64,000 nucleotides of DNA from Sphingomicrobium sediminis. Lineage in GTDB: Bacteria > Pseudomonadota > Alphaproteobacteria > Sphingomonadales > Sphingomonadaceae. A model generated the notes under the pieces. It did not search any database. It was not told where the DNA came from and saw nothing but the letters and a program-made list of their open reading frames with translations. The DNA lies in the NCBI RefSeq assembly GCF_023805295.1, contig NZ_JAMSHT010000001.1, positions 2,243,001 to 2,307,000 of the forward strand. The letters run 5' to 3'. The first letter of the stretch is position 1, and the number at the start of each line of letters is the position of its first letter. Of this stretch, positions 7,903 to 16,851 are shown piece by piece. The translations under genes and the position numbers were made by a program.

Positions 7903-9506
7903 GCGTCGTCCAGCAATGTCTCGCGCAGGGCGTAAATTTCGGTGAAATCGATCGCTTCGATACCGTGCGCGGCAAAGCCGCTGCCGCCCGCAACGCCAAG
8001 CTTGAGGTCGGCAATGCCGAACCAGCGATCGATGACGTTGCGCTTCACATCGGCGCTCTGGATGCGATCGAGCGGGAGCACGACCATGCGCTGGCGCCAC
8101 CAGCCCTGCCGCATCAGGAAGCGGTTGCTGTCGACCCGGTGGCGGCGATGGCGATAGTCGAGGAAGCGGAAGACGGTGCCGAGCAAGGTCGGGATGAGCG
8201 CGATGGCGCCGAAGATGAGGCCCCATTGCGTGAAATCGAAAGCGTCGATTTCGCCCTGCGACAGGCGGACGGCCTGGATCAGCGTCGACACGCCAAGGCC
8301 GATCGTACCGAACAGGATAACCAGCCCAAAGAGCGAGGAGGTGACGAAGGCGGGGCGCGGTCGCTGCCAGCTATCGTCGACCTCCGGAATGGGGCGCCAT
8401 TCCATCTCCGCCATGATGGTCGAAATCTCGTCGCGCGTGGCGAGCGGGGCAACGACATGGTCGCCCGAATTTCCGGTATCGCGCCCGAGGCTCTGGATCT
8501 TGAGTTCGTAGAAGCCCGAACGACGCTTGAGCGGCCCGGTGAAGCGAATCGCCGCCTGGACGCGCTTCAGCGGCAGGACGACGTCGGTCAACGTGAACAG
8601 CCCGCGCTGGCGCCGGAAGCCGGTTTCGGTGCGGCGCAGCTTGAAGCCCCAGTCGCGCGGGATGGTGCGGATGATCCCGGTGAGGAAGCCGGCAAACACC
8701 AGGGTCACGATGCCGAAGATGACCGAGACGATCTGATGCTGGCGCATATAGGCTTCGAGCGGGCCGAACTGGCTGGAAATCCCGATCCAGAAACCGGGGT
8801 CGAACATGTCGAAGCCCAATGCATCGCCATAGGTTTGGGCAAGGCCGAACAGGGCGCCGACGATCGCCAGCGAGAAACTGAAGAGCGCGGCGAGCAGCAG
8901 TCGCCTCATGTCCATCACAAAGACGGGCGCGCGCTCTTCGGCCTCTTCGACAGTTTCGGCTTCGCTGCCGCCTTCCGCCGCGACGGGCGGCTTGATCGTC
9001 GTGCCGGCACGGTGCGCACGGATGAGGTCGCGCAGTTCGTTGGCGCGTTCGAGCGTGATCGAATCGAGGCTGCCATCGTCCTGCTTGTTGCCGGCGGAGG
9101 CACCGGTCTCGAACTTGACGCGGGCGAGCTTCACAAGGCGGTGGAGCGGCCCCTGCTCGATGTTGACGTCCTGGATGCGGTCGAAGGGGATGGAGCGCTG
9201 GTTGCGGTTGAGAATGCCGCTGGCCATGTCGATCTCGTCATCCTCGACGCGGTAGGAGAAGGACAAATAGCGCAGCAGGATCGAGACGAGGCTGGCGACA
9301 AGCACGACGCCGACCAGCATGAAGGCAATCCAGGCGCGGCCCTGCGAGATGAAGAAGATGCCGCCCAGCACCGCGCCCCACGCATTGCGCAGCGCCGCGC
9401 CGAGGCCGGTGAAGAAGGTTAGCGGGTGCAGCCGTTCGCGCTCGCCCGTCTCGGTGGCGGGCAAGCCGGCCGGCGCTTCGCTGATCTGACCCCCGGCCTC
9501 GCTCAT
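7899..9506 (-). CDS. Membrane protein with several bacterial PH (bPH2/DUF304) domains, YdbT-like
   Basis: A 535-residue membrane protein related to YdbT. Hydrophobic segments are visible near residues 35-65, 205-260 and 370-420, separated by repeats that contain the bPH2 signature (for example DEIDMASGILNRNQRSIPFD and RIQDVNIEQGPL). The start at 9506 overlaps the stop of the smaller PH gene by four bases, and its own stop overlaps the recJ start. Pairs of a small and a large bPH2 protein are common in bacteria, but their molecular role at the membrane is not known. Confidence 0.85.
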   Translation of the reverse strand: MSEAGGQISEAPAGLPATETGERERLHPLTFFTGLGAALRNAWGAVLGGIFFISQGRAWIAFMLVGVVLVASLVSILLRYLSFSYRVEDDEIDMASGILNRNQRSIPFDRIQDVNIEQGPLHRLVKLARVKFETGASAGNKQDDGSLDSITLERANELRDLIRAHRAGTTIKPPVAAEGGSEAETVEEAEERAPVFVMDMRRLLLAALFSFSLAIVGALFGLAQTYGDALGFDMFDPGFWIGISSQFGPLEAYMRQHQIVSVIFGIVTLVFAGFLTGIIRTIPRDWGFKLRRTETGFRRQRGLFTLTDVVLPLKRVQAAIRFTGPLKRRSGFYELKIQSLGRDTGNSGDHVVAPLATRDEISTIMAEMEWRPIPEVDDSWQRPRPAFVTSSLFGLVILFGTIGLGVSTLIQAVRLSQGEIDAFDFTQWGLIFGAIALIPTLLGTVFRFLDYRHRRHRVDSNRFLMRQGWWRQRMVVLPLDRIQSADVKRNVIDRWFGIADLKLGVAGGSGFAAHGIEAIDFTEIYALRETLLDDA

Positions 9507-10060
9507 TGCCAGTCGGTCTTGATCTCGGCGCGGATGGCATCGCGCAGCTCGACCGCGCGCTCGGGTTCGAGGCCCGGCAGCGAGACGACGCTGTTATGCG
9601 TGCCGGCAGTATGGACGATGAGGCTGGCAGTGCCGAAGACCTTGTCGAGCGGCCCGCGCGCCACATCGATATGCTGGACGCGCACCAGCGGCACGATCGT
9701 GTCCCAGTGGAACAGCCAGCCGCGTACGATGCGGAGCTGGCGCGGGGCCAGCGCATAACCGAGCCGGCGCCAGATGCGCTGCGGTGCGATGATGATGATG
9801 GCGAGCGAGAGGACGGCAATGATCCCGCTCAATGCGCCACGATAGGCGAAGTCCTCGAGCACCGTATTGTCGAGCACCAGCGCGCCAATGAGAAAGGGCA
9901 GCCAGGTAATCGCGATCCGCGTGCGAATGAGCCAGCGATAAGCGGGCAGCACGGGGTTCATGCCCTCGGGTAGGATCGGCCGGGTCGGCGCGATGCTTTC
10001 GGGAAGCGGTGGGTCGAAAGTGTCGGGATCGATGGGTGCGGTGTCGCTCATGATCCCCAT
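9503..10060 (-). CDS. Small PH-domain (bPH2/DUF304) membrane protein, YdbS-like
   Basis: A 185-residue protein with two adjacent hydrophobic segments at about 50-92 and one bPH2 domain after them (LAPRQLRIVRGWLFHWDTIV, then RVQHIDVARGPLDKVFGTAS). It is the small partner of the larger PH protein encoded immediately downstream with a four-base overlap. The start could be the ATG at 10060 or the in-frame ATG at 10051; no ribosome binding site decides between them. It follows glpX by 57 bases. Confidence 0.85.
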   Translation of the reverse strand: MGIMSDTAPIDPDTFDPPLPESIAPTRPILPEGMNPVLPAYRWLIRTRIAITWLPFLIGALVLDNTVLEDFAYRGALSGIIAVLSLAIIIIAPQRIWRRLGYALAPRQLRIVRGWLFHWDTIVPLVRVQHIDVARGPLDKVFGTASLIVHTAGTHNSVVSLPGLEPERAVELRDAIRAEIKTDWQ

Positions 10061-10117
10061 GTTAGCGCTTACGTCCTGCCGGCAAAGCGAAATTTGGCGA
10101 ACCGACGAACGGTTTTG

Positions 10118-11101
10118 CTATTTCACGCCCTTGCGATGCTCGGTGCGCACATAGCGGACGGTGCGCGAGGAAGCGCGCATCACCACCGTCTCGGTTTCGA
10201 TGGCTCCCGACTTGCGACGCTTGACGCCGTCGAGCAGCGAGCCGTCGGTGACACCGGTGGCGGCAAAGATGCAGTCGCCGCGTGCCATGTCCTTCAGCTT
10301 GTAGATACGGTCGAGATCCTCGATCCCCCAGCGGCGGGCGCGGGCCTTTTCATCCTCGTTGCGGAAGACGAGGCGGCCCTGCATCTGGCCACCGACACAG
10401 CGCAATGCCGCCGCCGCCAAGACGCCCTCGGGCGCGCCGCCCGTGCCCATATAGATGTCGATGCCGGTATCCTCGTCGGTGGTGGCGATGACGCCGGCCA
10501 CGTCGCCGTCGGGGATGAGCTTGATGCCGCAGCCGAGGCGGCGCAGTTCGGCAATGATCTCGCGGTGGCGCGGGCGGTCGAGGACGCAGGCGGTGATGTC
10601 GGACACCGCGCAGCCCTTGGCCTTGGCGAGGCGGGTGATATTGGTCTCGACATCATCCTCTAGCCGCACGGTCTTCTTGGGATAGCCCGGCCCGATGGCG
10701 ATCTTTTCCATATAGGTGTCGGGCGCATTCAATAGGCAGCCATGCTCGGCAATGGCCAGCACGGCGAGCGCATTGGGTCCGGCCTTGGCAGTGATCGTCG
10801 TGCCTTCCAGCGGGTCGAGCGCGATATCGATCTTGGGCGCGTCGCCATGCTCGGAAGGGGCGCCAACTTTTTCGCCGATATAGAGCATCGGGGCTTCGTC
10901 GCGCTCGCCTTCGCCGATGACCACGGTGCCTTCCATCGGCAGCTTGTTGAGCGCGGCGCGCATCGCCTCGACGGCAGCGGCATCGGCGGCCTTTTCATCG
11001 CCCCGCCCGACCAGCTTGGAGGCGGCAATGGCCGCTGCCTCGGTGACGCGCACCATTTCGAGGACGAGGACACGGTCGAGGACGTTGGAGGCGCGTGGCA
11101 T
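10118..11101 (-). CDS. glpX: Class II fructose-1,6-bisphosphatase
   Basis: The enzyme removes the 1-phosphate of fructose 1,6-bisphosphate in gluconeogenesis, using divalent metal. Metal and phosphate ligands typical of the GlpX family are visible as GEGERDEAPML at 63-73 and DPLEGTT at 96-102. The ATG at 11101, preceded by GGGAG, gives 327 residues beginning MPRASNVLDRVLVLEMVRVTE, the usual N-terminus of the family; an ATG at 11140 would add 13 atypical residues. In many Alphaproteobacteria glpX sits between the homoserine dehydrogenase gene and recJ; recJ is present here, the dehydrogenase gene is not. Confidence 0.95.
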   Translation of the reverse strand: MPRASNVLDRVLVLEMVRVTEAAAIAASKLVGRGDEKAADAAAVEAMRAALNKLPMEGTVVIGEGERDEAPMLYIGEKVGAPSEHGDAPKIDIALDPLEGTTITAKAGPNALAVLAIAEHGCLLNAPDTYMEKIAIGPGYPKKTVRLEDDVETNITRLAKAKGCAVSDITACVLDRPRHREIIAELRRLGCGIKLIPDGDVAGVIATTDEDTGIDIYMGTGGAPEGVLAAAALRCVGGQMQGRLVFRNEDEKARARRWGIEDLDRIYKLKDMARGDCIFAATGVTDGSLLDGVKRRKSGAIETETVVMRASSRTVRYVRTEHRKGVK

Positions 11102-11216
11102 TGGGAGGCTCCCGATGGATGAATTGTTGCTTCGCCCCATGACAATTCACGAAGGACTTGTCGAGCGCTGCCGTCCATGAGAAGATTGATTTGGATTAAG
11201 AGTGCGGGGGTGCCGA

Positions 11217-11477
11217 ATGATTCACTTCGTCTTCAAGGCCGCGACCATCCTGTTCGCGATCGCCTATTTCGTCGGCATGGGCATCTTCGCCATGGCGCGG
11301 ATGAACTGGATCAACCAGGATTGGATGGAGATCGCGTTTGCGATCCTCAAGCCGCTCGGCATGCCGTGGAATGACTGGTTCACGATGCAGCTGGACGAAT
11401 TCGGCTCGCCCTTCATCAACCTCATTCTCTTGTGGCTGATGACGTCGCTGCTCAAGAAGCGCCGCCGCGGTCGCTAA
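11217..11477 (+). CDS. Small inner-membrane protein of unknown function
   Basis: An 86-residue protein starting MIHFVFKAATILFAIAYFVG with one hydrophobic segment at the N-terminus, a middle amphipathic part and a second hydrophobic segment (FINLILLWLMTSLL) before a basic tail KKRRRGR. GCGGGGG precedes the ATG at 11217. An in-frame GTG at 11202 is possible but less likely. It runs head to head with glpX and shares its stop region (CTAA at 11474-11477) with the DUF2721 gene on the other strand. I do not recognise the family. Confidence 0.65.
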   Translation: MIHFVFKAATILFAIAYFVGMGIFAMARMNWINQDWMEIAFAILKPLGMPWNDWFTMQLDEFGSPFINLILLWLMTSLLKKRRRGR

Positions 11478-11956
11478 TCCTTTTTCTCGTCCATCATGAC
11501 CTGATGTTCGAGCAGGTCGGAGGAAACGTGGATCCACCGGCTGGCGATGCGCGTTTCGACAAGGAATAGCGAGAATCCGGCCGCGATCGACACCATCGCG
11601 ACTGCGAACAGCACCGAGATCACATCGTAGAGCATGATGTCGACCATCTTGGCGGCGAACAGCAGGATGACGACGAGGCAGATGAGCACGGCGGCAAGCA
11701 CGACGAGCGAGATGGCCGCGTTGACGAGACCGATCCGCCGGTCGATGGCACGCAACTCCTCCTTGATCGATTCATGCTGGTGACCGGTCGCTTCCATCAG
11801 GATCTGGCCGCGCGTGCGGGCGCGGTCGACAATCCGGGCGAGGCGGCCCGCCAGCACATTGAGAAAGCCGCCTGCCGCGACCAGCAGGAAGACCGGCGCG
11901 ATGGCGAGCTCGATCGTATGGCCGAGCGTGGTGACGTCGTTGGCGTTGGCGATCAT
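11474..11956 (-). CDS. DUF2721 family membrane protein
   Basis: A 160-residue protein with three hydrophobic segments at about 15-35, 78-103 and 112-133, and the charged stretch ARIVDRARTRGQ after the first helix that is typical of DUF2721. Its ATG overlaps the alaC stop as ATGA, so it is translated with alaC. Function unknown. Confidence 0.8.
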   Translation of the reverse strand: MIANANDVTTLGHTIELAIAPVFLLVAAGGFLNVLAGRLARIVDRARTRGQILMEATGHQHESIKEELRAIDRRIGLVNAAISLVVLAAVLICLVVILLFAAKMVDIMLYDVISVLFAVAMVSIAAGFSLFLVETRIASRWIHVSSDLLEHQVMMDEKKD

Positions 11957-13134
11957 CCGTATTTGTCCAGCATGGTCTTGATGCCGCGCGCGGCCTGGCG
12001 CAGACGCTGCTCATTCTCGACCATGGCGAGGCGAACGAAGCCTTCACCTTCCTCGCCAAAGCCAATACCGGGCGCCACCGCGACATGCGCTTCCTGCAGC
12101 GCGAGCTTGGAGAATTCCATGCTGCCCATGTGACGGAAGGGCTGGGGAATGGGGGCCCAGGCGAACATCGAGGCAGGCGGCGGCGGGATGTCCCAACCGG
12201 CCCGCCCGAATGCCTCGACCATGACGTCGCGGCGTTTCTTGTAGAGCTGGCGGTTTTCCTCGACGCAGTCCTGCGGGCCGTTCAAGGCGGCGACGGCAGC
12301 GGCCTGGATCGGCGTGAAGGCGCCATAGTCTAGATAGGATTTCACCCGCTTGAGGGCGCCGATCATCTTCTCGTTGCCGACCGCGAAACCCATGCGCCAG
12401 CCGGCCATCGAATAGGTTTTCGACATGCTGGTGAATTCGACGACGATGTCCTTGGCGCCTTCGACCTGGAGCATGGAGGGCGTCGGCTCGCCGTCGAAAT
12501 AGATTTCCGCATAGGCAAGGTCGGAAATGATGACGAGGCCGGCATCCTTCGCGAAGTCGACCAGCTTGCGGTAGAAATCGAGATCGGCGGTGTAGGCGGT
12601 GGGGTTGCTGGGATAACCGACGACCAGCACCTTGGGACGCGGCACCGTGTAGCGCATCGCCAGCTCGAGCTTTTCGAAGAAGAGCGGACCCGGCGCGGCG
12701 GGGATCGAGCGGATGGCAGCGCCCGCAATGATGAATCCGAAATGGTGGATCGGATAGCTGGGATTGGGCGTCAGCGCGACATCGCCTGGCGCGGTAATGG
12801 CTTGCGCGAGATTGGCGAAGCCTTCCTTGGAGCCCAGGGTAACGCACACTTCGCTGTCGGGATCGAGTTCGACGCCGAAGCGGCGCTGGTAATAATCGGC
12901 CTGCGCCTTGCGGAGCCCCTTGATCCCCATGCTCGCCGAATAGCGATGCGCGGTCGGCGAGTGCGCAACCTCGGCCAGCTTGTCGATGACATGCTTGGGC
13001 GGCATGCCGTCGGGATTGCCCATGCCGAGATCGATAATGTCCTCGCCCGCAGCCCGCGCCTTGGCCTTCATCGCATTCACTTCGGCGAACACGTAGGGCG
13101 GGAGACGGCGGATGCGGTAATATTCGTCGGACAT
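11953..13134 (-). CDS. alaC: PLP-dependent aminotransferase, AlaC-like (alanine-forming)
   Basis: A 393-residue fold type I aminotransferase. The N-terminal stretch LPPYVFAEVNAMKAKARAAG and DIIDLGMGNPDGMPPKHVID closely follow E. coli AlaC (YfdZ), which makes alanine from pyruvate and glutamate. The PLP lysine is Lys239 in TSMSKTYSMAGWRMGF and the PLP-binding aspartate is Asp205 in IISDLAYAE. The ATG at 13134 matches the family start. A longer frame reaching 13347 is low-complexity and not supported. LL-diaminopimelate aminotransferases are related, so the exact substrate is not certain. Confidence 0.88.
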   Translation of the reverse strand: MSDEYYRIRRLPPYVFAEVNAMKAKARAAGEDIIDLGMGNPDGMPPKHVIDKLAEVAHSPTAHRYSASMGIKGLRKAQADYYQRRFGVELDPDSEVCVTLGSKEGFANLAQAITAPGDVALTPNPSYPIHHFGFIIAGAAIRSIPAAPGPLFFEKLELAMRYTVPRPKVLVVGYPSNPTAYTADLDFYRKLVDFAKDAGLVIISDLAYAEIYFDGEPTPSMLQVEGAKDIVVEFTSMSKTYSMAGWRMGFAVGNEKMIGALKRVKSYLDYGAFTPIQAAAVAALNGPQDCVEENRQLYKKRRDVMVEAFGRAGWDIPPPPASMFAWAPIPQPFRHMGSMEFSKLALQEAHVAVAPGIGFGEEGEGFVRLAMVENEQRLRQAARGIKTMLDKYG

Positions 13135-13189
13135 GGGCGTCAGATTAGCCTTTTTGTGCGGTGCGCAAAGCGAAAAGTATCCACGCCGC

Positions 13190-13810
13190 TCACCCCTTGT
13201 AGGAGGGCAGGCCGACACCGCGCGAAATGGCTGCGGCGCGCAGGCTGAAGCCAAGCAGGCCGGCGACGAGCGCAGCAAGCAAGGTGGGCACCCCGCCAAG
13301 GCTGAGGACGACGAACAAGGCCGAGGAGAAGGCGGCGGCGGTGACATAGAGTTCGGGCCGCATCAGGATGCTCGGCTCGTTAGCCAGCACGTCTCGGATG
13401 ATGCCGCCGACGCAAGCAGTCATGATGCCCATGACGATGGCCGGGACCGGCGCCACGCCGTAGCGCAATGCCTTCGAGGCGCCATAGACCGAATAGGCGG
13501 CGAGCCCGAGGGCATCGAACCATAGAAGCCCGCGCTCTGTCTTGCGCAATCCCTTGATGAACCAGACGGCCAGCGCCGCCGCGATGATGACGAACAGGGT
13601 CTCGTTATGCTGGACCCAGAAGACGGGCGCGCCGATCAACAGGTCGCGCAGCGTCCCGCCCCCGACTCCGGTGACGAGCGCGAAGAAGAAAAAGGTGACG
13701 AGCGTCTGCTCTTTCTTGGCCGCGAGCAGGGCGCCCGACACGGCGAACACGGCGATCCCGACATAGTCGAGCAGGACCAGCGGTCCGGGAGGAATGATGG
13801 TTTCCGTCAT
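13190..13810 (-). CDS. Trimeric intracellular cation (TRIC) channel family protein
   Basis: A 206-residue membrane protein of the UPF0126/YadS family, now known to share the fold of eukaryotic TRIC potassium channels. It has seven hydrophobic segments and the two internal repeats with the glycine-rich signatures TGVGGGTLRDLL and TACVGGIIRDVL. I used the ATG at 13810 (MTETIIPP); an in-frame ATG at 13849 would overlap the palindromes in front of phaC. No clear ribosome binding site precedes either. It is divergent from phaC. Confidence 0.85.
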   Translation of the reverse strand: MTETIIPPGPLVLLDYVGIAVFAVSGALLAAKKEQTLVTFFFFALVTGVGGGTLRDLLIGAPVFWVQHNETLFVIIAAALAVWFIKGLRKTERGLLWFDALGLAAYSVYGASKALRYGVAPVPAIVMGIMTACVGGIIRDVLANEPSILMRPELYVTAAAFSSALFVVLSLGGVPTLLAALVAGLLGFSLRAAAISRGVGLPSYKG

Positions 13811-13831
13811 GAACGTTTCATGCCCGTCATC

Positions 13832-13864
13832 GATTGCTTCTGCAATCAATGCTATTGCGGCAAT
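13832..13864. promoter_or_regulatory. Two TTGC/GCAA palindromes in front of phaC (candidate PhaR-type operators)
   Basis: GATTGC-N4-GCAATC at 13832-13847 and ATTGC-N1-GCAAT at 13854-13864 are perfect inverted repeats that end 26 bases before the phaC start. Known PhaR repressors of PHA genes bind TGC-spacer-GCA dyads. Palindromes with the same TGC/GCA core occur in front of the phasin gene in this window, so a shared regulator is plausible. The regulator gene itself is not in the window. Confidence 0.5.
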
Positions 13865-13890
13865 TCCGATCCGAAAAAGGGGATGGTCAT

Positions 13891-15615
13891 TTGAGCGACA
13901 AGACGGGACCCGACGACTGGGCAGCGGTGATGGGCCGCGCGCAGAAGATGTGGATGGACGCCTGGGCCGACAGCATGGCCGAAGGCGCGACTAAGCCGGG
14001 CCTCGGCATGGCGCCGCCGGAAGGCGCGAGCGCTGGTCCCGACATGAGCGAATGGATGAATGCCGGCGCTGAAGCCTGGGCCAAGGGCATGGAAGCCTGG
14101 GGCAAGATGATGGGCGACATGACCGCGGCGGGGCAGAAAGCCGACCGTCGCTTTGCCGCGCCCGAATGGTCTGAGAACCCGATCTTCGACAGTCTGAAAC
14201 ATGGATATCTCGCCTGGTCTGCGAAGATGATGGAAACGGTCGATGCGATCGACGGGGTGGATGACAAGTCGCGCGACCGCCTGCGTTTCGCGACCAAGGA
14301 GTTTGTCGATGCGATGAGCCCCGCCAACTTTGCCGCGACCAACCCGGAAGTGCTCGCCAAGGCGCAGAAGACGCAGGGCGATTCGATCGCCAAGGGCATG
14401 AGCAACTTCTTCGCCGACATGGCGGCAGGGCAGGTCACGCAAAGCCCCGAAAATGCCTTCGAGCTGGGCAAGGATTTGGCAACGACGCCGGGCAAGGTGA
14501 TCTACGAGACCGAGCTGTTCCAACTGATCCATTATGCGCCGACGACCGAAAAGGTGCTCGAGACGCCGCTGGTCATCTTCCCGCCCTGGATCAACCGCTT
14601 CTACATCCTCGATCTCACGCCCGAGAAAAGCTTCGTCAAATGGGCGGTGGACCAGGGTGTCAGTCTGTTCATGGTCAGCTGGAAATCGGCCGACGAGAGC
14701 ATCGCGAACATCGCCATGGACGATTATGTCCTCGGCCAGATCGAAGTTATCGACACCATCCGCGACCTGCTCGGCGTGAAGAAGGTGCACACGATCGGCT
14801 ATTGCGTGGCTGGGACGGTGTTGGCGATGACGCTGGCGCTGCTGCATGCGCGCGGGGAAGCGGACAAGGTTGCCTCGGCCACCTTCTTCACAGCGCAGGT
14901 CGATTTCGCCGATGCGGGCGACCTCAACATGTTCGTGTCCGACGAAACGCTCTCGATCCTCGAGCAGCTATCGGCGGAGACGGGCGTGACTGACGGGCGC
15001 GTGCTGGCGGCGACCTTCAATATGCTGCGCGGGCGCGACCTCATCTGGAATTATGTCGTCAACAATTACCTCATGGGCAACGAGCCGCGGCCGTTCGACC
15101 TACTCCACTGGAATGGCGACGTCACCAACCTGCCGGCAGCCTGGCATCGCGACTATCTGGCGCGGCTGTATCGCGACAACCTGCTGGTGAAACCGGGCGC
15201 GATCAGCATTGACGGCGATGCCATCGACCTCACCATGATCGAGACGCCGCTCTATGTGCAGGCGGGCGAACAGGATCATATCGCGCCTGCCGCCAGCGTC
15301 TGGAAACTGCTCGACCATGTGAAGGGCCCGGCGCGCTTCCTGCTGGCGGGGTCGGGCCATATTGCCGGCGTCGTCAATCCGCCCGCGGCCAAGAAATATC
15401 ACTATTCGGTGCTACCCGATGGCGTGCAGGCCAAGGACCTCGATGCGTTTGTCGAGAAAGCCAAGCGCAGCGAGGGAAGCTGGTGGCCGGACTGGATCGA
15501 CTGGCTCAAGTCGCTCGATGACACGCAGGTCGATGCGAAGGGCGCCCGCCAGCCCGGCAAGGGCAAACTGAAGCCGATCGAGGACGCGCCGGGGCGCTAC
15601 GTCAAGACGCGCTAG
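13891..15615 (+). CDS. phaC: Class I poly(3-hydroxyalkanoate) synthase
   Basis: PhaC polymerises (R)-3-hydroxyacyl-CoA into the storage polyester on the surface of PHA granules. The 574-residue protein has the N-terminal PhaC domain and an alpha/beta-hydrolase core with the lipase-box variant GYCVAG and nucleophile Cys305, the acid in GEQDHIAP and the histidine in GSGHIAGV. The start is read as TTG at 13891 (MSDKTGPDDW), preceded by AAAAAGGGGA at about 13875-13884; an in-frame ATG at 13834 would add 19 unlikely residues and run through the palindromes. The stop shares CTAG with the small gene on the opposite strand. Confidence 0.95.
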   Translation: MSDKTGPDDWAAVMGRAQKMWMDAWADSMAEGATKPGLGMAPPEGASAGPDMSEWMNAGAEAWAKGMEAWGKMMGDMTAAGQKADRRFAAPEWSENPIFDSLKHGYLAWSAKMMETVDAIDGVDDKSRDRLRFATKEFVDAMSPANFAATNPEVLAKAQKTQGDSIAKGMSNFFADMAAGQVTQSPENAFELGKDLATTPGKVIYETELFQLIHYAPTTEKVLETPLVIFPPWINRFYILDLTPEKSFVKWAVDQGVSLFMVSWKSADESIANIAMDDYVLGQIEVIDTIRDLLGVKKVHTIGYCVAGTVLAMTLALLHARGEADKVASATFFTAQVDFADAGDLNMFVSDETLSILEQLSAETGVTDGRVLAATFNMLRGRDLIWNYVVNNYLMGNEPRPFDLLHWNGDVTNLPAAWHRDYLARLYRDNLLVKPGAISIDGDAIDLTMIETPLYVQAGEQDHIAPAASVWKLLDHVKGPARFLLAGSGHIAGVVNPPAAKKYHYSVLPDGVQAKDLDAFVEKAKRSEGSWWPDWIDWLKSLDDTQVDAKGARQPGKGKLKPIEDAPGRYVKTR

Positions 15616-15833
15616 AAGATACCGCCGCCGAGCATGAGGCGGATGACCATGATCGCGCCGACGACGAGGTTGAGCTTGAAGCCGCTATTCGAGCTGCTCA
15701 CCGCGCCGAGGATAGCGCCGACTGCCGGGACGATCAGCCAGATCCAGTTGGTCCAGCCGAAAAAGGGCACCAGCCCGATGATGAGGAGCGGGATACCGAC
15801 GATCCCGAGGATGAGAGAAAGTAAGTTCAACAT
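15612..15833 (-). CDS. Small hydrophobic membrane protein
   Basis: A 73-residue, very hydrophobic protein with two or three membrane segments (MLNLLSLILGIVGIPLLIIG, then WIWLIVPAVGAILGAV and a last one at the C-terminus). It resembles the small proteins of the DUF4175/PMP3-like size class but I cannot assign a family. Its stop lies inside the phaC stop (CTAG, 15612-15615). Function unknown. Confidence 0.6.
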   Translation of the reverse strand: MLNLLSLILGIVGIPLLIIGLVPFFGWTNWIWLIVPAVGAILGAVSSSNSGFKLNLVVGAIMVIRLMLGGGIF

Positions 15834-15854
15834 GTCCCCAATATGGGGACTGGC

Positions 15855-16769
15855 TTACTGTTTTGCAAGACTAACACGCTTGGCCTTCCGATGCTCGCCG
15901 ATGAGCGCGTAAATATAGAGCGCCATTGCCGTCCAGATGGCGAGGAAGGCGATGCCGCGAACCGTCGTCAGCTCTTCGCCGAAGAGGAAGATGCCAAGGA
16001 AGAATTGGATGGTCGGCGCGGTGAATTGCAGGATGCCGATGGTCGAATAGGGCAGGCGGCGCGCGCCTTCGGTGAAGAGCAGGAGCGGGGTCGCGGTGAC
16101 TGCGCCGGACACGGCGATCAACCATACATAATGCGGTTCGGGACCGAGGATGGGGACGCCCGGATCGCGCAGCCAGACGAGCCACAGCGCGAACAGAGGC
16201 GCGAGGAGCAACGTCTCCAGGAACAGGCCGGGCGCGGCGCCCACATTCACTTTCTTTCGCAGATAGCCATAGAGCGCGAAGGAGCAGGCGAGGCTCATGG
16301 TGATCCACAGGTCGGCCAGCGCGCCCAACGCCAGCGCGGCGACGCCGATCGAGGCGATGGCGAGCGCGGCCCATTGCAGCTTCACCAGCTTTTCCTTGAG
16401 CAGGAAATAGCCGAGCAGGATGTTGATGAGCGGGTTGAGATAATAACCGAGGCTCGCGGCGAGCACGCGGTCGCTATTCACACCGACCACATAGATGATC
16501 CAGTTGACGCTGATCAGCGCGGCGCTGGCAAGGAGAGTGAGCAGTACCTTGCGGTCGGTCAGCGCGGCCTTGATCTCGCCCCAGCGGCTGCGCGCCCAGA
16601 TGAAGACGCCGACGAAGGGGACGGCGAGGATGACGCGCCAGGCGACAATATCCATCGCGCTCATCGGGTCCATCGCCTTGAAGAAAAGCGGGATGATGCC
16701 CCACAGCCCGAACGCGGTGAGCGCATAGGCATAGCCCGAACGGCTGGCGGAAGTGGCGGGATCGGACAT
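15855..16769 (-). CDS. rarD: RarD protein, EamA-family transporter
   Basis: A 304-residue inner-membrane protein with ten predicted helices and two EamA repeats. The start GYAYALTAFGLWGIIPLFFK and the VNWIIYVVGVNSDRVLAASL segment are characteristic of RarD (drug/metabolite transporter superfamily). The substrate is unknown; E. coli rarD was linked to chloramphenicol sensitivity. It is divergent from the DUF4893 lipoprotein gene. Confidence 0.88.
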   Translation of the reverse strand: MSDPATSASRSGYAYALTAFGLWGIIPLFFKAMDPMSAMDIVAWRVILAVPFVGVFIWARSRWGEIKAALTDRKVLLTLLASAALISVNWIIYVVGVNSDRVLAASLGYYLNPLINILLGYFLLKEKLVKLQWAALAIASIGVAALALGALADLWITMSLACSFALYGYLRKKVNVGAAPGLFLETLLLAPLFALWLVWLRDPGVPILGPEPHYVWLIAVSGAVTATPLLLFTEGARRLPYSTIGILQFTAPTIQFFLGIFLFGEELTTVRGIAFLAIWTAMALYIYALIGEHRKAKRVSLAKQ

Positions 16770-16851
16770 GCTGGGCTCTGCGCTGCTGTCCCGTTACGGG
16801 AAAGTCAATCGCAGGACGCAACCCGCCGCAACTTTATCGCGTTGGTTGCGC

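Noticed and set aside
7863..9422. 519-codon open frame opposite the PH-domain gene
   Set aside because: Composition of an antisense shadow; the minus-strand protein has clear membrane segments and bPH2 signatures and is coupled to both neighbours.
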